Assembly: GCF_014897315.1 (NCBI RefSeq)
Contig: NZ_JABUYL010000004.1
Location: forward strand, 62,001-126,000
Source of the DNA: Proteus sp. FME41
GTDB lineage: Bacteria > Pseudomonadota > Gammaproteobacteria > Enterobacterales > Enterobacteriaceae
Length of the DNA: 64,000 bases
Direction: 5' to 3'
Below the pieces are notes generated by a model. The model saw only the letters and a program-made list of their open reading frames with translations. It did no database searches and had not been told where the DNA came from. Position 1 is the stretch's first letter. The number at the start of each line of letters is the position of its first letter. Below are positions 35,029-41,813 of the stretch, piece by piece. Position numbers and translations under genes: made by a program.

Positions 35029-35835
35029 TTAAATAAATTTATTGATAGCGACTGCAACACCGTGCTCTTCATTAGAAAGTGTGACGAATTTCGCTACTTT
35101 TTTTACTTCTTCGGGGGCATTTCCCATTGCAACACCTAAACCTGCATATTTTAGCATGGCCAAATCGTTGCCTTGATCGCCAATACACATAATTTTTTCA
35201 GGTGTGATTTTTAACTGTTCAGCCACTTTTTGAACGGCGCTTCCTTTATTGACATTGGTATTTAACACTTCAATAAAATAAGGAGCACTGCGTAATATGC
35301 TGTATTGTTCGTAAATATTTGTGGGTAAATATTGAATAGCATTATCTAAAACCGCGGGTGCATCAACAATCATAAATTTACTAAAATACATATCAGATTG
35401 CATTTCATTAAGTGGAAGATAGTAAAGTGGCGTCCAAGATAAGAAGGCTTCTTGACAGGTGAAATGGCTGATATGGCGATTTGTTGTGTAAATTTTATTA
35501 TCACTAATAACGTGAAAATGAACACCAATCTCACGGGCTAAGCTTTCAAAATAGAGATAATCCTCAAAATTGAGTAAGTCTTGAATAATCACCTCACCAC
35601 TGTCTGCTTGGTGAATTTGGCTGCCATTATTACTGATACAGTAACAATCTGAGTTATCAAGACCGAGTGCTTTTAAATACGGAGAGATGCCATTGAAAGA
35701 GCGCCCAGAAGCAAGAACAATCTTCACATCAGCGTCTTTTGCTCGTTGAATTGCCTGTTTTACTTCAGGCGTAATTTCGTGTTGTTTATTGAGCAAGGTT
35801 CCATCTAAATCAATAGCGATAAGCTTAATACTCAT
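35029..35835 (-). CDS. yidA: HAD-IIB sugar-phosphatase, YidA-like
   Basis: Cytosolic Cof-type HAD phosphatase of 268 aa; E. coli YidA acts on sugar phosphates such as erythrose-4-phosphate in vitro. HAD motif I is LIAIDLDGTLL, motif II VLASGRS, motif III Lys in the VNKGSAVQ region, motif IV IGDQGNDLAML. RSAPYFIEVL matches YidA KSAPYFLEIL. ATG 35835 chosen: GGGG stands 8 nt upstream and the family starts M-x-IKLIAIDxDGTLL. The symbol reflects similarity, not proven orthology. Confidence 0.85.
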   Translation of the reverse strand: MSIKLIAIDLDGTLLNKQHEITPEVKQAIQRAKDADVKIVLASGRSFNGISPYLKALGLDNSDCYCISNNGSQIHQADSGEVIIQDLLNFEDYLYFESLAREIGVHFHVISDNKIYTTNRHISHFTCQEAFLSWTPLYYLPLNEMQSDMYFSKFMIVDAPAVLDNAIQYLPTNIYEQYSILRSAPYFIEVLNTNVNKGSAVQKVAEQLKITPEKIMCIGDQGNDLAMLKYAGLGVAMGNAPEEVKKVAKFVTLSNEEHGVAVAINKFI

Positions 35836-35912
35836 TAGCATCCCCATATTAAATAAAAGCAGTCATGATTAAGGAAGTGTGAAACGGTCTATCATCACAT
35901 AGCTTGTGTTTT

Positions 35913-35955
35913 ATTTATGTGACATTAAAAGCTTTCTGTATAATGTCACATAAAT
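35913..35955. repeat. Perfect 15-bp inverted repeat between the regulator and YidA-like genes
   Basis: ATTTATGTGACATTA (35913-35927) and TAATGTCACATAAAT (35941-35955) with a 13-nt spacer. It lies 8 bp past the stop of the AraC-type gene and 78 bp before the next start. No T-run follows, so it is either an unusual terminator or an operator. Confidence 0.6.
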
Positions 35956-35962
35956 AGAAAGG

Positions 35963-36349
35963 TTAATCACAACAAGGTGATTGCAAATGTAATGGTTGTT
36001 TGGTTTCTAATGCAATATCTTCGTTTTGCCGAAAATCGAAAGGCGTAATGCCATACTCTTTACGGAACATATAGGTAAAATGAGATTGCGAGCCAAAACC
36101 AAAATCGAGGGCGATATCAAAGATAGAACGCTCACTGGTACGTAATAAATGGATAGCGCCAGCAAGTCTACGTTGACGGATATACTTTCCTAAAGAGGTG
36201 CCTGTGACTTCTTTAAAGATTTTTTGCATGTGCCAAAGAGAATACCCAGAATAAGCCGCCAACTCTTCAAGATGGATAACACGGCCCAAATGCTCCTCAA
36301 TCCATTTACTTAGCGCGCAAACCAATGCGAGATGATTATCTTGTGGCAT
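35963..36349 (-). CDS. AraC-family regulator of the MarA/SoxS/PqrA type
   Basis: 128-aa stand-alone AraC DNA-binding domain with no ligand domain. The first helix-turn-helix is HLEELAAYSGYSLWHMQKIF (about 25-44), then KEVTGTSLGKYIRQRRL; the second is SIFDIALDFGFGSQSHFTYM then FRKEYGITPFDFR. This is the MarA/SoxS/RamA layout. From memory it is nearest to PqrA of Proteus vulgaris (122 aa), which confers multidrug resistance when expressed in E. coli. The C-terminal extension ends in QSPCCD, two cysteines not found in MarA. A role in drug or redox stress control is inferred. Confidence 0.85.
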   Translation of the reverse strand: MPQDNHLALVCALSKWIEEHLGRVIHLEELAAYSGYSLWHMQKIFKEVTGTSLGKYIRQRRLAGAIHLLRTSERSIFDIALDFGFGSQSHFTYMFRKEYGITPFDFRQNEDIALETKQPLHLQSPCCD

Positions 36350-36708
36350 TACAGTTCCATTCTATCAATGAAGTTAAGGTAAAAATCAAAATTAACTCCC
36401 TAATCTTATACAAAAAGTGGCAGACAGAGAAATCCATATTAATGGATAGCGATCTCTTATCGTTGGCAAAATGTGTAATTAAAATGAAATGTGTTCATTT
36501 TACCTGCGATTTAGAGAAAATAATGCAAATTATCTGAAGTTTGTCGAGGAAGCGTTTATCTTTCATCATGAAAGTTATGCTAAATTTACTTATAGAGATA
36601 ATTGATTACGAATTTTATAACAACAATCCCCTGTATTGTTATCGTATTTAAGCGAATGCTTATAACGCCATAAGTTAGACTAACAAAATGTATTTAAAGG
36701 ATTTTAAA
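36350..36708. promoter_or_regulatory. Divergent control region, AraC-type gene / mgrB
   Basis: 359 bp between divergent genes with no coding sequence of its own; a 70-codon frame that enters it overlaps the regulator gene. A weak PhoP-box-like pair TATTTA and TGCTTA (about 36646-36663) lies upstream of mgrB, with 6 nt between halves instead of 5, so it is only a guess. Confidence 0.35.
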
Positions 36709-36864
36709 TTGAACGCAAAAAAAATAATTATTAGCTTAATTATTGCATTAGCCATTAGCTTTGGTCTGTATCTTATGGCGTTAGATAATTTTTGCGATCG
36801 TGGAGAAGATTTCCAACAAGGTATTTGCCGCCTCACCACATTATTTCCCTCAAAACATAACTAA
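36709..36864 (+). CDS. mgrB: PhoQ inhibitor MgrB (small membrane protein)
   Basis: 51-residue inner-membrane peptide not listed among the larger frames. TTG 36709 follows AAAGG by 8 nt; an in-frame ATG at 36688 would add seven residues but lacks a ribosome-binding site. An N-terminal basic patch and one membrane helix (KKIIISLIIALAISFGLYLM) are followed by a periplasmic tail DNFCDRGEDFQQGICRL. The Cys pair and the F-x2-G-I-C spacing match E. coli MgrB (MCDQDVQFFSGICAI). MgrB binds PhoQ and dampens PhoP-dependent genes; its loss gives polymyxin resistance in Klebsiella. pagP, a PhoP target elsewhere, is 1.6 kb downstream. Confidence 0.85.
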   Translation: MNAKKIIISLIIALAISFGLYLMALDNFCDRGEDFQQGICRLTTLFPSKHN

Positions 36865-37012
36865 AAAATCGCTTTTCTTATTATTTCTCGCCTAGCATAA
36901 AATCTATTTGTTATTCAAGTCAGATTAGTGTTTTAATAGTGGCCTGAATTAAACAAAAATGTAAACATTAGTTTACATATTAAGTTGATAGAATAATAAA
37001 AGAAGAGGATGT

Positions 37013-38395
37013 ATGGCGAGAGAGTCGCAACAGACAGAACTTAAGCGCGGTCTGAAAAATCGACATATCCAGCTTATTGCGCTGGGTGGTGCCGTCGGCG
37101 CTGGTCTGTTTCTTGGTATAGCGCAAACAATTAACATGACAGGCCCATCAGTAATATTAGGATATGCTATTGGTGGTTTTATTGCGTTTATGATCATGCG
37201 CCAATTAGGCGAAATGGTTGCCGAAGAGCCAGTTGCGGGTTCGTTTAGTCACTTTGCTAATAAATATTGGAGCCCCTTTGCTGGCTTCTTGTCTGGCTGG
37301 AACTATTGGGTGATGTTTATTCTTGTCGGTATGGCAGAATTAACCGCAGCAGGTAAATACATTAACTATTGGTTGCCAGATATTCCAGTTTGGGTTTCTG
37401 TGGCTATTTTTTTTGTAGCTATCAACTTAATTAACCTGATTAACGTCAAAATGTATGGTGAAACTGAATTCTGGTTTGCCATTATTAAAGTATTGGCAAT
37501 TGTCGGTATGATTTTATTTGGGAGCTACTTACTGGCAAGTGGTAATGGTGGCCCTCAAGCTTCGGTCAGTAATTTATGGGCGTTAGGTTTTTTCCCTCAT
37601 GGCTTTACGGGCTTTATGTCTGCCTTAGCGATAGTCATGTTCTCTTTTGGTGGGCTTGAGTTGGTGGGGATCACCGCTGCTGAAGCTGAAAATCCTAAAG
37701 TCAGCATTCCCAAAGCGACTAACCAAGTGGTTTATCGTATCTTAATTTTCTATATCGGTTCACTGTTGGTGCTACTTTCGCTTTATCCTTGGACTCAGGT
37801 GATAAAAGGTGAAAGCCCATTCGTCTTGATTTTCCATAACTTGGATAATTTCGTCGTTGCCCATATTTTAAATGCTGTGGTATTAACGGCGGCGTTATCT
37901 GTTTATAACAGTGGTGTTTATTCTAATAGCCGAATGCTTTATGGCTTAGCAAAACAAGGTAATGCACCACATTCACTGGCCAATGTGAATAAGCGTGGTG
38001 TCCCTGTGATGTCATTATTATTGTCTGCAGTTGCAACTTCATTAGGTGTTTTAGTTAACTACTTATTACCCGATCAAGCATTAGAACTGTTAATGGCGTT
38101 AGTTGTGACAACATTAGTGCTGAATTGGATCATGATCTGTTTAGCTAACTTGAAATTTAGAGCAGCAAAAATTAAAGAAGGGGTAGAGCCTTCTTTTAAA
38201 GCACTTTGGTATCCTTATGGTAACTATATTTGCCTTGCTTTCTTGTGCATGATTTTAGTGATTATTTTATTTATGCCACAAGTGAATATTTCGGTGATTT
38301 TAATGCCATTCTGGATTGCCTTCTTGTGGGTTGGATTTAAGATTTCCCGTATGAAGAAAACACCTAATAGTACTCAAGCAAGTCAAGATATTTAA
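37013..38395 (+). CDS. pheP: Phenylalanine permease PheP (aromatic amino acid APC transporter)
   Basis: Inner-membrane proton symporter for phenylalanine, 460 aa, twelve membrane segments. N-terminal LKRGLKNRHIQLIALGGAVG is shared by AroP and PheP. PheP-like rather than AroP-like segments include GWNYWVMFILVGMAELTAAG, YGETEFWFAIIKVLAIVGMI, FHNLDNFVVAHILN and VYNSGVYSNSRMLYGL. RBS AGAGG precedes ATG. Monocistronic with a terminator at 38434-38462. AroP is the alternative name if substrate range is broader. Confidence 0.9.
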   Translation: MARESQQTELKRGLKNRHIQLIALGGAVGAGLFLGIAQTINMTGPSVILGYAIGGFIAFMIMRQLGEMVAEEPVAGSFSHFANKYWSPFAGFLSGWNYWVMFILVGMAELTAAGKYINYWLPDIPVWVSVAIFFVAINLINLINVKMYGETEFWFAIIKVLAIVGMILFGSYLLASGNGGPQASVSNLWALGFFPHGFTGFMSALAIVMFSFGGLELVGITAAEAENPKVSIPKATNQVVYRILIFYIGSLLVLLSLYPWTQVIKGESPFVLIFHNLDNFVVAHILNAVVLTAALSVYNSGVYSNSRMLYGLAKQGNAPHSLANVNKRGVPVMSLLLSAVATSLGVLVNYLLPDQALELLMALVVTTLVLNWIMICLANLKFRAAKIKEGVEPSFKALWYPYGNYICLAFLCMILVIILFMPQVNISVILMPFWIAFLWVGFKISRMKKTPNSTQASQDI

Positions 38396-38433
38396 GTTAT
38401 TACAGATTAATTGACAGACTTTGTTGAATAATA

Positions 38434-38462
38434 AAAACGCATCATTTAGATGCGTTTTTTTA
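38434..38462 (+). terminator. Terminator of pheP
   Basis: AAAACGCATC (38434-38443) with GATGCGTTTT (38449-38458) then TTT; also placed to serve convergent pagP. Confidence 0.9.
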
Positions 38463-38511
38463 TGTTCTATTTTTATTGCTTGCACTTATTCTGGTAGGCA
38501 AAATAAGGATA

Positions 38512-39147
38512 TTACTGCCAACGTAACCAAGCAAATAACACGTTACCGTTGTTATAAGTACCTGGTACATAGGTTGCTTGCAGTGAAAGATGTCCATAAC
38601 CTACAGAGACTAACGGCAAAGGCAGTGGCATAGGAATATAATCATACTCATGACGCGCGGTAATACTTAGTGTAAATCCTGCTCCCATACGAAAACCGTC
38701 TTTATCACCGGGATACCACATTTTCTCAAAACCATAGCCCATAATAGGCTGTACTCGGTTATTTGAGTCCATAAATGCCATCGCATAAAGAGAGTGCCAA
38801 TCACCATCATTGTCATAACGATACTTACCCATACCAAAGCCCCAAGGTGTTTCGTTATAGCGATCTGTTTTTTCTTTATCGTAAGTGAAACGGTTATGCC
38901 AAGTCCATACTGGTAAATAGTAATTATATTGGTCGTTATCCCAAGTTTGATTGACATTACGTTTGAACTTTCCCCAGTAGCTCTCTTCATTATTAGATTG
39001 AGACGCGTTGCTGGCGACTTGTTGGTTTTCTGTCGTAATAATCTGATGGGTATTTGTATTATTTTCAGAAGCGAAAGCGGACGTTGTTAACGCAAGTGAA
39101 AACAGCGTTGTGGCTAATACGCTAGAGTGAAAATAGGATGATGACAT
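38512..39147 (-). CDS. pagP: Lipid A palmitoyltransferase PagP
   Basis: Outer-membrane beta-barrel enzyme that moves a palmitate from phospholipid to lipid A, giving resistance to cationic peptides. About 211 aa from ATG 39147 (RBS GGAG); the longer frame to 39192 is not supported. A signal peptide ends at SAFA. A longer, Asn/Gln-rich linker of about 35 residues than in E. coli precedes the amphipathic helix (WGKFKRNVNQTWDNDQYNYY). Catalytic residues seem present: His in TWHNRF, Asp-Ser in AFMDSNN; C-terminal YVPGTYNNGNVLFAWLRWQ matches the family end. Confidence 0.93.
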   Translation of the reverse strand: MSSSYFHSSVLATTLFSLALTTSAFASENNTNTHQIITTENQQVASNASQSNNEESYWGKFKRNVNQTWDNDQYNYYLPVWTWHNRFTYDKEKTDRYNETPWGFGMGKYRYDNDGDWHSLYAMAFMDSNNRVQPIMGYGFEKMWYPGDKDGFRMGAGFTLSITARHEYDYIPMPLPLPLVSVGYGHLSLQATYVPGTYNNGNVLFAWLRWQ

Positions 39148-39756
39148 AATATAACTCCGAGTACGGCATAGCGATGATTCTGGTGATGACAAAATAAACT
39201 GAGTAGTAGTGTTATTTAATCGACAAGGTTTTAAGATAAGAGGTATCTGAAACTTTACTTCTTAAATAAAATCTTAAGGGATAAGAATCGGTTACAAAGA
39301 AAATAAGTGAGTTTATTGCATTTATAAATGCATTTTTTTTAATATTTAATGTTGTTATCTTTTAATGATAACGTTTTGTTTTTCATTTAAAATTAAGTTT
39401 TTATTAGATTGAAAATAACTCTCTGATAAATAAGATTAAAGAGGAATAATATAAGATTAGTCATTTCTAACAGAAAAAAAGAATAAAATGTCTATTTTTA
39501 TGACTTAACTAAAATATTAATATAAATTTAGTATCAATAACATCTAGTTATGAAAATAATGTTAATTTCTAGCAGGATAATAGAGTAATGAACAAGAAGA
39601 GTTAACTAAAAAAAAGAAAAAATCTAGAGTTAGTTTATAAAGTGTTTAGGTTCTGTGGTTTTATTTAGAAAGACGTCTGTTTTTTATGCAGATTATCCTA
39701 AGGCAAAAATGTTTACGTAATGTTTACGCACACATTTTCAGGAAATAGGTTGTTTA
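39148..39756. other. AT-rich gap between pagP and the orphan gene
   Basis: 609 bp with no gene. It should hold the pagP promoter. On the plus strand TGCATTTATAAATGCA (39317-39332) followed by eight T looks like an intrinsic terminator with no gene before it. Nothing else seen. Confidence 0.45.
39317..39340 (+). terminator. Orphan terminator-like palindrome
   Basis: Perfect palindrome TGCATTTATAAATGCA then TTTTTTTT. Upstream on this strand is only the region opposite the pagP promoter, so any transcript ending here would be a short RNA. Confidence 0.45.
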
Positions 39757-40401
39757 TTATTGAGATAATTTTTCTTGGCTAATGACAAGTAGCCGATGGG
39801 TATGCGTATCGCGATCTTTGCCCCAGCAGAAAGCATCCCAGTTTTCGTAAAGATCATCAGTATCTTTCACCGCTGTTAGAGAGCGGTTTTCTTCTGTTCC
39901 ATCTGAAATGTAAACATTAAGGTGAGCTGTAAAAGCCCAATCAATCATTGTTTCCCAAAAACGCTTACCTGCACCTGTCTGTTCTTCATCAGAAACAACA
40001 ATGCTGTATTTTTGAAGTAAATAGCTAAAGAAGTATCTAGGGAGATATCTTGTCGCAATATCATGTTCTTCAGAAACAGTTCGCCACACTTTAACTTGAG
40101 TACATGTTGTTTTACTAAATATAATGTCTTCACGAAAAATGAGCTCTACAAGATAAACTGTTTCAGGTGCATTGGTGGTTGAAATTAAACGATATTGATT
40201 TCGTTTTAAAGATTTCACAAAACGATACCCATCGGGGATGCTGTATTTGGGTAATACAAAGTCTTCAACACCTTTTTCAAGGAATTCTTTTGTATGATCA
40301 ATATTTCTAGAGTGAATTTTCAATTTTACATTAAAATCTGCATCAGGAATAAGATAAGGCATTGATTGTCCATTATTCTGTTGCGATGGTTCATTTTTCA
40401 T
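39757..40401 (-). CDS. Hypothetical protein, unknown family
   Basis: 214-aa predicted cytosolic protein; I do not recognise the family. It has a strong ribosome-binding site (GGAGGGG, 5 nt before ATG 40401), so it is very likely translated. No signal peptide or membrane segment. Acidic and aromatic-rich: a central KYSIPDGYRFVKSLKRNQYR, then RYLPRYFFSYLLQKYSIVVS and a C-terminal GKRFWETMIDWAFTAHLNVY..YENWDAFCWGKD. The end section is dominated by charged turns. It stands alone between pagP and the TPP riboswitch, opposite in strand to thiD. Confidence 0.75.
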   Translation of the reverse strand: MKNEPSQQNNGQSMPYLIPDADFNVKLKIHSRNIDHTKEFLEKGVEDFVLPKYSIPDGYRFVKSLKRNQYRLISTTNAPETVYLVELIFREDIIFSKTTCTQVKVWRTVSEEHDIATRYLPRYFFSYLLQKYSIVVSDEEQTGAGKRFWETMIDWAFTAHLNVYISDGTEENRSLTAVKDTDDLYENWDAFCWGKDRDTHTHRLLVISQEKLSQ

Positions 40402-40720
40402 TTAGCCCCTCCGCATTGTGTGATTGTCCAGAAATGCATTATAAATACCTCATCTAGCAGATAATATATCGATTGTCGTTAAAACGAACAAAATAATTTA
40501 TTTTATTCTTCTTATTTAAATATGGCTGAAATATATTCCTTAAATTGATGTGTCATGCAATAGAAGCCATCGGCTTAGTATTTATTATATACAACCTTAG
40601 CTGATTTATCTTACTGAATCACAAATCTCAACAATAGAGAATCTATAGATTGAGATGAGCTATCAAACTAGCATCTTTATCTTGAGCGTGCGATACTCCT
40701 TATCGCCTGAATTTACAGGC
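40402..40720. other. Gap upstream of the TPP riboswitch
   Basis: About 320 bp between divergent genes; it should hold the promoters of the orphan gene and of thiD. No clear operator or RNA structure seen apart from CCTG..CAGG just ahead of the riboswitch. Confidence 0.4.
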
Positions 40721-40797
40721 TTTGGCTCGGGGCGCCTTATGGCTGAGATGAACCCGTATAACCTGATCTGGATAATGCCAGCGTAGGGAAGTCAAGG
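40721..40797 (+). promoter_or_regulatory. TPP riboswitch (THI element) of thiD
   Basis: Contains the TPP aptamer core almost unchanged: CTCGGGGCGCC, GGCTGAGATG, ACCCGTATAACCTGATCTGG and ATAATGCCAGCGTAGGGAAG. Downstream, CTGATTAAC (40806-40814) can pair with GTTAATCAG (40850-40858), which touches the GTG start and abuts the AAAGGAGGAG ribosome site. The competing CTCTG/CAGAG hairpin (40801-40818) shares bases with it. This suggests translational control by thiamine pyrophosphate. Confidence 0.95.
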
Positions 40798-40857
40798 TAA
40801 CTCTGCTGATTAACAGAGCCCGACTTTTCTGTAACTGGTGAAAGGAGGAGTTAATCA

Positions 40858-41655
40858 GTGAGATTCAATGCATTGTCTATCGCAGGCACCGATCCCAGTG
40901 GTGGTGCGGGTATTCAGGCTGATCTGAAAACATTTTCCGCACTGGGTGTCTATGGCACAACAGTAATGACAGCACTTGTTGCTCAAAATACCTGTGGTGT
41001 CCGTCGTGTTTATGATTTGTCCCCCGATTTTGTCGCCGCTCAATTAGATGCTGTTTTATCTGATGTTAGAATTGATAGTGCCAAAATTGGTATGCTTTCT
41101 AATGCCTCTATTATTGATGTGGTTTGCGACAAACTTCAGCAATATGCCATTCCTTTTGTTGTACTTGATACCGTCATGATTGCAAAAAGCGGTGATCCGC
41201 TATTGCAGCCTGATGCAGTTAATAAAATGGTTAATCAGCTGTTGCCTCTGGTTGATTTGATCACACCTAATTTACCTGAAGCAGCGGCATTGCTAGGTTG
41301 TGAAGTCGCTCAAGATGAAATAATGATGAAGCAACAAGGTTATGAATTGCTAAAACAAGGATGCAAAGCGGTGTTGATGAAAGGGGGACATTTAACTGAA
41401 GATGAAAGTCCTGATTGGTTATTTACTCAAGATGGCGAGTGGCGATTTACCTCAAAACGCGTTAATACGAAAAATACCCACGGTACAGGATGCACGCTTT
41501 CAGCCGCTTTAGCTGCTATTCGCCCTCAAGTCGCTAATTGGCAAACTTGTGTTGAACAAGCAAAAGCCTATTTACAGCAAGCGCTAGAACATGCGGATAG
41601 TTTAGAGGTTGGGCAAGGTTTCGGCCCTGTACACCATTTTCATCGCTGGTGGTAA
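40858..41655 (+). CDS. thiD: Hydroxymethylpyrimidine/phosphomethylpyrimidine kinase ThiD
   Basis: Phosphorylates HMP and then HMP-P to give HMP-PP for thiamine synthesis; ribokinase fold. The 265 aa match E. coli ThiD: SIAGTDPSGGAGIQADLKTF, then VLDTVMIAKSGDPLL, LITPNLPEAAALLG, and the anion-hole/catalytic segment NTKNTHGTGCTLSAALAA; ends GPVHHFHRWW. GTG start 6 nt or less after AAAGGAGGAG. In E. coli thiM precedes thiD under the same riboswitch; here thiD follows the riboswitch directly. Terminator at 41682-41714. Confidence 0.96.
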   Translation: MRFNALSIAGTDPSGGAGIQADLKTFSALGVYGTTVMTALVAQNTCGVRRVYDLSPDFVAAQLDAVLSDVRIDSAKIGMLSNASIIDVVCDKLQQYAIPFVVLDTVMIAKSGDPLLQPDAVNKMVNQLLPLVDLITPNLPEAAALLGCEVAQDEIMMKQQGYELLKQGCKAVLMKGGHLTEDESPDWLFTQDGEWRFTSKRVNTKNTHGTGCTLSAALAAIRPQVANWQTCVEQAKAYLQQALEHADSLEVGQGFGPVHHFHRWW

Positions 41656-41681
41656 TGTTGCTTACAACAATACTTATCTTA

Positions 41682-41714
41682 AATAGAGCCTTTATGGCTC
41701 TATTATCATTTTTA
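41682..41714 (+). terminator. Terminator of thiD
   Basis: AATAGAGCC (41682-41690) with GGCTCTATT (41696-41704), then ATCATTTTTA. It separates thiD from the four-gene cassette, which therefore needs a promoter in the 99 bp after it. Confidence 0.75.
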
Positions 41715-41813
41715 TGATCAAACTCTCTAGATAATTAACACTGTCATCAATATTAACAGCCTGTCTATTGAGGAATTAAGGTAAGATATATTTTATTTTC
41801 AATAAGGGATGAT

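Noticed and set aside
36325-36537. 70-codon plus-strand frame beside mgrB
   Set aside because: Overlaps the start of the AraC-type gene, has poor composition and no ribosome-binding site or family match.
38421-38633. 70-codon frame over the pheP terminator and pagP end
   Set aside because: Antisense to the conserved PagP C-terminus and crosses a terminator.
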